A stretch of 64,000 nucleotides of DNA. It comes from Streptomyces sp. NRRL WC-3626. Lineage in GTDB: Bacteria > Actinomycetota > Actinomycetes > Streptomycetales > Streptomycetaceae. Where the stretch lies: the NCBI RefSeq assembly GCF_000718785.1, contig NZ_JOCA01000026.1:48290-112289 (forward strand), in the 5' to 3' direction. A program made the translations under genes and the position numbers. Below are positions 26,745-33,965 of the stretch, piece after piece. The notes beneath the pieces are model-generated. The model did no database searches, was not told the origin of the DNA, and saw nothing but the letters and a program-made list of their open reading frames with translations. Positions within the stretch are counted from its first letter, which is position 1. Each line of letters opens with the position of its first letter.

Positions 26745-28328
26745 TCAGTCCGGCCACACGCAGAGGCGGCGGAAAACCGGCGCCGGACCCGTTCCCCTCG
26801 GGTGCACGGCCGCCAACGCCTGGACGACCGCTGCTTCCAGAGGGCCGCCGGTGTCGACCGTGACGGCCTCGGGCCACGGCGGTTCCCTGGCCGCCAGGGC
26901 AGCGGCCACGACGATGTCCGCGTCGGACACCGATGCGGTCCGGGACTCGAGACGGGCCTCCGCCACCTCCCCCGGTACCTGGCAGTGCAGGGCCGTCAGA
27001 TCCGCACCCGTGCGCTCGGCCGTGCGCAGGGCCGCTTCGCGCTGCCCCGCATCGGACCAGGTGGCGTCCAGGACGACGGATTCCCCCGAGGACAGCAGGG
27101 CGGCCGCGCGGTCGAGCAGTTCGGTGTACGTCCTCGCGGTCCACTCCGCGGTGTACAGGCCCTCGCCGTAGTCTGCCGCCGCGGACCGCTCCGCCGGGAT
27201 GCCGGCCAACTCCTTGCGGAGGCGGTCGCTGCTGAGCAGGGTCACTCCCAGGCGGTCGGCCAGCGCTCCGGCGAGGGTGGACTTCCCGCTGCCCGGCAGC
27301 CCGCCCACCAAAGTCATACCGACAGCGGAGGCGCGCAGGTGCCGCAGCGTCGCCGTGACGAGCCGTCGGGCCGCCGCCGCACCGGGCGCACCCTGGCGTG
27401 ACTGGATCAGGGAGACCTTGGCGCGGACGAACGCCCGGTAGGCCACGTAGTGGTGCCACAGCGAGGGGGGCGCAAAGTCTCCGGAGTACTCGCTGTACCG
27501 GGCGAGGAAGTACGCGGCCGATTCCGGGGCGCCGAGCTGTTCCAGGTCCATGGCGAGGAAGGCGGCGTCGTCGAGGCCGTCGACGTGGCGAAGGCGGTCG
27601 TCGAACTCCAGACAGTCCAGGATGCGGGGGCCGTCGTCGAGGCAGAACACGTCCTCGGCCAACAGGTCGCCGTGGCCGTCGACGATGCGGCCCTCCCGGA
27701 TCCGCGTGTCGAACAGCTGCTCACGGCCGCCGAGGTACCGGCGCACCAGCCGCTCCGCCTCCTCGACGCCGTCGGGCAGCGGGATCTCGTCGGCCAGGGC
27801 ACGGACCTGCGCGAAGCTCGACTCCCACCTCGACGACAGCGCGTCTCGGCTTCCCTGCGCGTCCACGTCCGGGCCCCGGGGCGCGTCCGCGTGGCGTGCG
27901 GCGAGCTGCCGGGCCACGGACCGCAGGACGTCGTCGACGTCGGCCCCTTCCCGTACCAGCCGGGACAGGCGGCGGTCCGCCGGCATACGGCGCATCACGA
28001 CGAGCGGTTCGGCCTCGTCCGTGTGGGGCAGCCGGATCTCTCCCAGGCCTAGGTACACGTCCGCGGCGAAGCGGCGGTTGAGGGAGACCTCCTGCTCGCA
28101 GGCGGCCCGACGGGCCGCCACCCCGGTGTAGTCCAGGAACGTCAGATCGACCGGCTTCTTGATCTTGTAGGCGTGGTCGCCGAAAAGGAGCACGATCGCG
28201 GTGTGCGTCTCGTGCAGCTCCGCGCGCGGGAACGTGGCACCGCCGGGGCCGCTGCTCGGGCGGAGCACGGACTCGTCGGTCGGGTGCGCGGCTGCCGTCG
28301 CTCGCCTCGGGCCGTCCGGCTCACTCAT
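26745..28328 (-). CDS. APH-like/AAA (P-loop) kinase, Rv2004c-like
   Basis: 527 residues in two parts. The N-terminal half (about 30-330) is an aminoglycoside-phosphotransferase-like kinase with VDGHGDLLAEDVF and ILDCLEFDDRLRHVD. The C-terminal part (about 350-515) is a P-loop kinase with Walker A LVGGLPGSGKSTLAGALA. The same fusion is the DosR-regulon protein Rv2004c of M. tuberculosis, which lies next to the USP gene Rv2005c. Here the ATG overlaps the stop of USP 5 by eight bases (ATGAGTGA), so the two are translationally coupled. The substrate is unknown. Confidence 0.9.
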   Translation of the reverse strand: MSEPDGPRRATAAAHPTDESVLRPSSGPGGATFPRAELHETHTAIVLLFGDHAYKIKKPVDLTFLDYTGVAARRAACEQEVSLNRRFAADVYLGLGEIRLPHTDEAEPLVVMRRMPADRRLSRLVREGADVDDVLRSVARQLAARHADAPRGPDVDAQGSRDALSSRWESSFAQVRALADEIPLPDGVEEAERLVRRYLGGREQLFDTRIREGRIVDGHGDLLAEDVFCLDDGPRILDCLEFDDRLRHVDGLDDAAFLAMDLEQLGAPESAAYFLARYSEYSGDFAPPSLWHHYVAYRAFVRAKVSLIQSRQGAPGAAAARRLVTATLRHLRASAVGMTLVGGLPGSGKSTLAGALADRLGVTLLSSDRLRKELAGIPAERSAAADYGEGLYTAEWTARTYTELLDRAAALLSSGESVVLDATWSDAGQREAALRTAERTGADLTALHCQVPGEVAEARLESRTASVSDADIVVAAALAAREPPWPEAVTVDTGGPLEAAVVQALAAVHPRGTGPAPVFRRLCVWPD

Positions 28329-29184
28329 GCGGTACGACCGCGACGGGGCAGCGCGCATGGTGGATGGCGGCCTGGGCGACGGGCCCCAGCCGGGGCGCCG
28401 GAACACGGTGGTGCCTGCGCCGGCCGACGACCAGCAGCCCCGCGCCGGCGGCGGACCGCAGGACCGCCCGGGCAGGGCTCCGCAGCCCGATGCCGTCGGC
28501 CACCTCCACCCGGGGGTACTTCTCGCGCCAGGGGCGCAGCGTGTGGTCCAATCGCTCGCGCGCGTCCCGCGTGATGTCGTCGGCGACCTCGTGGTCCACC
28601 CCCCAGGGGAGGTAGGCGTGGAGGGGCGGGCTCTGTCCGTGGACAGCCCTCAGGGGCACGTTCCGTGCCGCCGCCGTGGCGAAGGCGAACGCGAGCAGGT
28701 CGTCGCAGGGGCCGCGCAGCTTCAGCGCGACGACCACGTCGCCGGTGTCCACGAGCTCGCTGCGCGGGCCCTCCGCCCGGACCAGCACGACCGGCCCCCT
28801 GGCGTGTGCCGCAACCGCCATGCTGATGTCGCCGAGGAAGTAGCTCTCGACGAGTTCCAGCCCGCGTGAGCCGAGCACGGTCATGGCCGACTCCGACGCC
28901 GCGCGCAGCAGCGCCTCCTGAGCGTCGTCCGCCACCAGGTCGCCGGCGACGGCCAGATCCGGATGCAGACCCCGCAACTCGGCCCGCGCGCTGTCCACCA
29001 TGCGCTTCGCCCAGTAGTTCTGGTCGGCCTCGGAAGGGACCTTGACCGGTTCCGGCACGAGCGTGGGCCACGCGTGCAGCAGGCGCAGCGCGCACCCGCG
29101 GCGCCCGGCCTCGTCCGCGGCCCACCGGGCGGCGGAAAGACTCTCGGGTGAACCGTCGAGACCAACGGTGATCACTGGTTCCAT
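28321..29184 (-). CDS. Universal stress protein, tandem USP domains (USP 5)
   Basis: 287 residues starting MEPVITVGLDGSPESLSAAR. Both nucleotide loops deviate: domain 1 has VLGSRGLELVESYFLGD (last Gly-Ser replaced), and domain 2 has VVGRRRHHRVPAPRLGP. It is the most diverged USP of the window and probably does not bind ATP in the standard way. It ends HHARCPVAVVPHE and overlaps the APH/AAA kinase gene by eight bases. The pair matches Rv2005c-Rv2004c in M. tuberculosis. Confidence 0.9.
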   Translation of the reverse strand: MEPVITVGLDGSPESLSAARWAADEAGRRGCALRLLHAWPTLVPEPVKVPSEADQNYWAKRMVDSARAELRGLHPDLAVAGDLVADDAQEALLRAASESAMTVLGSRGLELVESYFLGDISMAVAAHARGPVVLVRAEGPRSELVDTGDVVVALKLRGPCDDLLAFAFATAAARNVPLRAVHGQSPPLHAYLPWGVDHEVADDITRDARERLDHTLRPWREKYPRVEVADGIGLRSPARAVLRSAAGAGLLVVGRRRHHRVPAPRLGPVAQAAIHHARCPVAVVPHE

Positions 29185-29506
29185 GGCGCCTGCCTCCGTC
29201 TCGCAAGAAGCTGGACGGTGGTGACCGGGTAGGCGTCTCGCGAGCGCGGTACACCACACCATGCCCGCCACCACTCATTCGACGATTACCGCAAACCCTT
29301 CGGTTGCGCACGCGGACCGGACGTCCGCCGGGACCCGGAGGATGAGATCGAGCAGAGGGATCCGCGCGGCGGAAAAGCTGTCCCAAGGACCGGCGGCGGA
29401 GTCCGAAGGGCCACCCCACCAGGGACCTTCGGCCCAGTGACCGGAACCCGCCGTCGTTCCATGGTGGTGAGGGAAGCGACCAGCGTCATGTGCTGGAGGC
29501 CCGGCC
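29185..29506. other. Divergent control region between USP5-kinase-ADH and the five-gene operon
   Basis: 322 bp without a gene between two divergent dormancy-type operons. It holds the DosR-like box at 29422-29436 and a good ribosome binding site (CTGGAGG) before the start at 29507. Confidence 0.6.
29422..29436. promoter_or_regulatory. Candidate DosR/OsdR box
   Basis: GGGACCTTCGGCCCA: arms GGGAC and GGCCC around four bases, one mismatch from a symmetric GGGAC-N4-GTCCC-type DosR box (mycobacterial boxes also occur as GGGACTTTCGGCCCT). It lies 71 bp before the Rv1733c-like start and 238 bp before the divergent USP 5. Assignment by motif only. Confidence 0.5.
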
Positions 29507-30112
29507 ATGAGTACCCGAAGCTCACCGCACGCGTCCGTTCCGCCGCCACCAGGCGGGCGCGAGACGACCAAGGGGCACAATCCGCTGATCCGTACGTCGG
29601 ACCTGGTCGAGTTCTGGCTGCGTCGCGTGCTGATGGCCGTCCTGCTCGTCGGACTGCCGGTGGCGGGACTCGTCGTCGGCAGGACGACGTACGAGTCGTC
29701 GCTACGGACGGCGCAGACCCAGTCGGCGGAGCGGCAGCAGGTCGGTGCACGGGTGGTGTCGATCACCGAGAACGTCGGCCGGGCGGCGAAGGAACAGGCC
29801 CAGGTCCGCTGGACCGACGACAGCGGCGCCGCGCGGACGTCCACCGCCCTCCTGAAGCCGGGCATGACGGAGGGCGCCACGGTGCGCGTCTGGGTGGACC
29901 GGGACGGGACCGTCACCGCCGCCCCGCTGACCAGGCGCCAGGCCCTGGGGAACGGCTGGTTCGCCGGAGGGTTCACGGTCGTCGGTGTGACGGCCGGTGT
30001 CTTCCTGACCCGGTCGGGAGCACGCCTCCTGCTGGACCATGGAAGGTACGCGCGGTGGGACGCCGAGTGGGAGCGAGTGGAGCCCGCCTGGGCCGGCCGG
30101 TTCCGCCGGTGA
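29507..30112 (+). CDS. Rv1733c-like membrane protein
   Basis: 201 residues with a hydrophobic helix at about 39-58 (VLMAVLLVGLPVAGLVVGRT), an extracytoplasmic domain of about 100 residues and a second helix at about 150-170 (GFTVVGVTAGVFLTRSGARL). Layout and the TWDD-like QVRWTDDSGAA segment match Rv1733c, a DosR-regulon membrane protein of unknown function. The ATG at 29507 has GGAGG upstream. It is the first gene of a tight operon: next gene after 37 bp. Confidence 0.82.
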   Translation: MSTRSSPHASVPPPPGGRETTKGHNPLIRTSDLVEFWLRRVLMAVLLVGLPVAGLVVGRTTYESSLRTAQTQSAERQQVGARVVSITENVGRAAKEQAQVRWTDDSGAARTSTALLKPGMTEGATVRVWVDRDGTVTAAPLTRRQALGNGWFAGGFTVVGVTAGVFLTRSGARLLLDHGRYARWDAEWERVEPAWAGRFRR

Positions 30113-30149
30113 CACCGGGCAGGCGGAACGGAAGAAGGAGGCGGCGCCG

Positions 30150-31541
30150 ATGTCCGAGGCGACGACCACCGATCTGTACGAGGTGACGATGGCCCTGTCC
30201 TATGTGCGGGAGGGGATGACCGGTCCGGCGACGTTCAGCCTTTTCGTCCGCGATCTGCCGGCGGAGCGCGGCTTCCTGGTCGCGGCGGGGCTGGAATCGG
30301 CCCTGGACCATCTGTCCGGCCTGTGTGTCGGCCCGGAGGACGTCAGCGCCTTCGCCGCGGCTCTCCACCGGCCACCACGTGATCTGGAGCCCCTGCTCGG
30401 ACTGCGGTTCACCGGCAGCGTACGGGCGGTGCCGGAGGGACGGATCGTCCTCGCGGGCGAGCCCCTGCTCGAGGTGACCGCTTCGCTTCCGCAGGCACAG
30501 CTGGCCGAGACGTACGTGCTCAACCAGGTGAGTCATCAGACGCTGATCGCCTCGAAGGCCGCGCGCTGTGTGCTCGCGGCGGCCGGACGTCCGGTCGTGG
30601 ACTTCTCCCTGCGGCGGACCCACGGCCCGCAGGCCGGCTTCCAGGCCGCCCGGCTCGGCGCGATGACCGGTTTCGCGGGCACCAGCAACGTGGCCGCGGC
30701 CACCGCACTCGGCCTGCCCGCCGTCGGCACGATGGCCCATTCGTACGTGGAGGCGTTCGAGGACGAGGAGGAGGCGTTCCGCGCGTTCGCCCGGACCCAC
30801 CCCGGCCCCGTGACCTTCCTCGTGGACACCTACGACACCGAGGAGGGTGTGCGCGTCGCGGCACGTGTGCTGCGGGACCTGGACCGCGGACCGGGCTGTG
30901 CCGTACGCCTGGACAGCGGCGATCTGGGAGCCCTGGCGGTGCGCACCCGGTCCCTGCTCGACGAAGCGGGCCTGGCCGATGTGCGGATCACCGTCAGCGG
31001 CGGGCTCGACGAGTACGCCGTGGACGACCTGGTCCGCTCCGGGGCGCCGGTCGACGTCTACGCGGTCGGCACCCGCGTCGGCGTCTCGGCCGACGCGCCG
31101 TACCTGGACTCGGCGTACAAAATGGTGGAGTACGAAGGGCGACCGGTCATGAAACTCTCGTCGGCGAAGGTGACGGCGCCCGGGCGCAAGCAGGTGTTCC
31201 GTCCGCCCGGTGGTACCGACGTGATCGGTCTCGCCGACGAGCCGCCACCCCGCGGCGGCGCACCGCTGCTGGAAACGGTCATGCGGGACGGGCAGCGCAC
31301 CGGAAGCGGGCCGACGCTTCGAGAGTGCCGGGAGAGGTTCGCCGCCGACCTGGCCGCCCTGCCGTCGGCCGCCCGGCGGATCCGTGTCCCCGTCCCCCCT
31401 CGTGCGACGACCTCCGAGCAGCTCGGCGCACTCACGGAACGGGTCCGGCGGCGTATCACCGGACGGCCGGGGTCGTCGGACGCGCGGCAGTCGGTGTCCG
31501 GTCGCCCCGGTGCGGGGTCCAGCAGGTCCGTCCCGAGCTGA
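30150..31541 (+). CDS. pncB: Nicotinate phosphoribosyltransferase
   Basis: 463 residues of the NAPRTase family: N-terminal TTDLYEVTMALSYVREGM, the catalytic His region DFSLRRTHGPQAG, GTSNVAAATALGLPAVGTMAHS and the phosphate-binding strand VRLDSGDLGALA with ITVSGGLDEYAV. It turns nicotinate plus PRPP (with ATP) into nicotinate mononucleotide in the NAD salvage pathway. The M. tuberculosis orthologue PncB2 (Rv0573c) is in the DosR regulon. The ATG at 30150 is preceded by AAGGAGG. The C-terminal ~60 residues are low-complexity. It is followed after 11 bp by the DUF1876 gene. Confidence 0.93.
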   Translation: MSEATTTDLYEVTMALSYVREGMTGPATFSLFVRDLPAERGFLVAAGLESALDHLSGLCVGPEDVSAFAAALHRPPRDLEPLLGLRFTGSVRAVPEGRIVLAGEPLLEVTASLPQAQLAETYVLNQVSHQTLIASKAARCVLAAAGRPVVDFSLRRTHGPQAGFQAARLGAMTGFAGTSNVAAATALGLPAVGTMAHSYVEAFEDEEEAFRAFARTHPGPVTFLVDTYDTEEGVRVAARVLRDLDRGPGCAVRLDSGDLGALAVRTRSLLDEAGLADVRITVSGGLDEYAVDDLVRSGAPVDVYAVGTRVGVSADAPYLDSAYKMVEYEGRPVMKLSSAKVTAPGRKQVFRPPGGTDVIGLADEPPPRGGAPLLETVMRDGQRTGSGPTLRECRERFAADLAALPSAARRIRVPVPPRATTSEQLGALTERVRRRITGRPGSSDARQSVSGRPGAGSSRSVPS

Positions 31542-31552
31542 GGAGGACAGCA

Positions 31553-31837
31553 ATGTCGCACACCCTGGAATGGAAGGCTCGCGTCTACCTCTTCGAGGAG
31601 GAGGGGACGACGAAGGCCCGGGCGGTGATCGACACCGGGACCACGGTGCTCACCGGCCACGGCACCGCACGCCGGAACCCGGTCGACGCGGATGTGCCGG
31701 AGATCGGTGACGAGCTGGCCGCGGGCAGGGCCGTACTGGATCTCGGCCGGCAACTGCTGGACATCGCCGAACGCGACGTCCGGGGTGCGGGCACGAGGCG
31801 GCCGGGCCCCCGCCCGGCCGTCGGGTGGCCGATGTGA
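31553..31837 (+). CDS. DUF1876 (Rv1738-like) protein
   Basis: 94 residues, opening SHTLEWKARVYLFEEEGTTK and containing ARAVIDTGTTVLTGHGTARR, the core of DUF1876. The family includes the DosR-regulated proteins Rv1738 and Rv2632c, small dimers structurally like ribosome hibernation factors; their function is not settled. GAGGAGG lies seven bases before the ATG. It is in operon with pncB. Its tail is Pro/Gly-rich. Confidence 0.9.
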   Translation: MSHTLEWKARVYLFEEEGTTKARAVIDTGTTVLTGHGTARRNPVDADVPEIGDELAAGRAVLDLGRQLLDIAERDVRGAGTRRPGPRPAVGWPM

Positions 31838-31937
31838 CCACGGCCGGGAAGGCCGAGCCGCACCGCGCCGGGATCACCGGCTGAGGGGCATGTCAGGGGG
31901 CGCACACACACCGGTACGTGAGTAAGGAGCAGCGATC

Positions 31938-32813
31938 ATGCGAGCTCATCTGGGCGATCAACTCGTCGTCGGGAGCCCGGCGACCGGCGGCACGCGGCGC
32001 GACGGCGAGATCGTCGGACTGCACCACGAGGACGGCACACCCCCTTACGACGTGCGCTGGTCGGACACGCTCGACGTGACGCTCGTCTTCCCCGGTCCCG
32101 ACGCCCACGTCAATCACCTCGGACACGGGCCCGGGACCGATGCCGGCGCGCCTCCGCCCGCCGGCCGGCCGGACCCCGGCGACATCGGCCGGCGGGTCGC
32201 CGCCGAACGCGAACGGCAGGGCCTGACCCGGGAGGAGACGGCCCGCCGGGCCCGGATGGCGCCGGACTATCTCGCCTACCTCGAGGAACGCCCCGGCGAC
32301 CCCAGCCTCGCCACCCTGGTCCGGCTGGCCGCGGCGCTGAACACCAGCGTCCAGGCACTGCGCGGTGGTGGCGCCGACCTGCCGCCCGGCCGGGGCATGG
32401 CGCTGCTGCACCCTCAGCTCCGGGACCTCGGGCCGGAGGACTGCCGGACCCTGCTCTCCACGCACGGTGTCGGACGCATCGCGGTCGCGACACCCGAAGG
32501 CCCCGCGGTCGTACCGGTCAACTACGAGGTCGTCGACGACGCGATCGCCTTCCGGACCGCTCCCGGTTCCGTGCCCGCGGCCGCCGTCGGGGCGGAGGTC
32601 GCCTTCGAGGTCGATCATCTGGACGAGGCCATGGGCCAGGGGTGGAGCGTGCTCGCCGTCGGCCCCGCGCAGGCGGTCACCGCACCCGGCGAGGTACGCC
32701 GTCTGACCGAACACGCCCACACCACCCCGTGGGCCGGGGGCGAACGCGAGATGTGGGTGTCGATCCGGCCCGCACGGCTCACGGGACGCCGCATCACCCC
32801 GGCCGGAGAGTGA
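31938..32813 (+). CDS. DUF1918 - XRE HTH - PPOX (flavin-binding) fusion protein
   Basis: 291 residues in three domains. DUF1918 (about 1-60, MRAHLGDQLVVGSPATGGTR and PPYDVRWSDT). A Cro/C1-type HTH (about 80-145, RRVAAERERQGLTREETARR and LATLVRLAAALNTSV). A pyridoxamine-phosphate-oxidase-like flavin domain (about 150-290, VGRIAVATPEGPAVVPVNYE and GWSVLAVGPAQAV). This suggests a DNA-binding redox or flavin sensor. The ATG at 31938 follows AAGGAGC. It is within the dormancy-type operon, 15 bp before the nitroreductase gene. Confidence 0.88.
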   Translation: MRAHLGDQLVVGSPATGGTRRDGEIVGLHHEDGTPPYDVRWSDTLDVTLVFPGPDAHVNHLGHGPGTDAGAPPPAGRPDPGDIGRRVAAERERQGLTREETARRARMAPDYLAYLEERPGDPSLATLVRLAAALNTSVQALRGGGADLPPGRGMALLHPQLRDLGPEDCRTLLSTHGVGRIAVATPEGPAVVPVNYEVVDDAIAFRTAPGSVPAAAVGAEVAFEVDHLDEAMGQGWSVLAVGPAQAVTAPGEVRRLTEHAHTTPWAGGEREMWVSIRPARLTGRRITPAGE

Positions 32814-32828
32814 GCGGGAGGTCCTCCT

Positions 32829-33824
32829 GTGAACCGGCGAACTCTGTCCGACGGCCATGTGACGCGCCTCGTGCGCGACGCGGCCGCCGCCCCGTCCATG
32901 CACAACACCCAGCCGTGGCGGTTCCGCTACCTGCGTGGAGGCCGCGTCCTCGAGATGCGCGCAGCCCCCGGCCGCGTCCTGCCGCACTCCGACCCGCGGC
33001 AGCGCGCCCTCCACCTGGGCTGCGGCGCCGCCCTGCTGAATCTGCGCGTCGCACTGGTCCACGAGGGGTGGTACCCGCAGGCCCGGCTACGGCCCGACCC
33101 GGCCGAGCCCGGCCTGCTCGCCACCGTACGGCCGGCCGCGCTCGGCACCGCCGGCAGCGGGCTCGCGGCGCTGTATCCGGCGATCCACCGCCGGCACAGC
33201 AGCCGCCACCCCTTCGACGAGACGCGGATCCCCGACCGTATCCGCACAGCCCTGTCCGACGCCGCCGACCGCGAGGAGGCCATGCTCACCTTCCCGTCCC
33301 CCTGGCACCTGGAGGAAGTGCTCGACCTGCTGGAGGAGGCCGAAGCACGCAACCTCACGGACCCCGGCAGCAGCCAGGACCTGGCGGAATGGACCCACCT
33401 CGACGACACCTCCTCCCCCGGCACCGCGCCCGACGGAGTGCCCGGATACGCCTTCGGGCCCAGCAAACTGGGCGGCAAGGCCCCCATGCGGGACTTCGCC
33501 GGGAACAGACCGGTGGCCGGTCGCGCCTCCGCCCGGTTCGAACGGACCCCGCAACTCGCGATCCTCAGCACCGCGCACGACCGCCCGGAGGACTGGCTGC
33601 GCGCCGGCCAGGCCATGGAACGCGTGCTGCTGCTCGCGACCCTGGAAGGCCTGTCGACCTCGTTCGCCAGCCAAGCCCTCGAGTGGAGCGACCTGCGCTG
33701 GCCGCTCCGGGACCCCGTCTCCGGTATCGGACACGCGCAGATCGTGCTGCGCCTCGGATACGGGCCCGAGGGTCCGGGCACCCCGCGGCGCCCCGTGCCG
33801 GACATCCTCGACATCAAGCCATGA
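32829..33824 (+). CDS. Acg-like nitroreductase-family protein (Rv3131-like)
   Basis: 331 residues starting at GTG 32829. N-terminal VRDAAAAPSMHNTQPWRFRY is the flavin-binding signature of the Acg/nitroreductase subgroup. The C-terminal part has LLLATLEGLSTSFASQALEW and GHAQIVLRLGYG. DosR-regulon relatives (Acg/Rv2032, Rv3131, Rv3127) have lost part of the reductase machinery and may store FMN; whether this one is active is not known. It is the last gene of the operon that began at 29507. Confidence 0.9.
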   Translation: MNRRTLSDGHVTRLVRDAAAAPSMHNTQPWRFRYLRGGRVLEMRAAPGRVLPHSDPRQRALHLGCGAALLNLRVALVHEGWYPQARLRPDPAEPGLLATVRPAALGTAGSGLAALYPAIHRRHSSRHPFDETRIPDRIRTALSDAADREEAMLTFPSPWHLEEVLDLLEEAEARNLTDPGSSQDLAEWTHLDDTSSPGTAPDGVPGYAFGPSKLGGKAPMRDFAGNRPVAGRASARFERTPQLAILSTAHDRPEDWLRAGQAMERVLLLATLEGLSTSFASQALEWSDLRWPLRDPVSGIGHAQIVLRLGYGPEGPGTPRRPVPDILDIKP

Positions 33825-33836
33825 CCGGGTTCCCGG

Positions 33837-33965
33837 TTACTGGAAGGCAGCGTGGATCTCCTGCTCGGTGGCGGCGTGGGAGACGACGAGGAGTTCGTCA
33901 CCGGGCAGCAGGCGCACCAGGAACAGCGGCGCGGCGGCCTTGAGACGGAAGATCTTGCCGAACCG
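33837..33965 (-). pseudogene. In-frame 42-codon coding tail after the formate dehydrogenase stop
   Basis: Directly after the TGA of the formate dehydrogenase gene the same frame continues for 42 codons to a TAA at 33837. About 90% of third positions are G or C and the translation is protein-like (GKIFRLKAAAPLFLVRLLPG, then DELLVVSHAATEQEIHAAFQ). There is no ATG; the only internal start is a GTG giving 26 residues. It is either the 3' end of a lost gene or a readthrough extension. Family not recognised. Confidence 0.4.
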
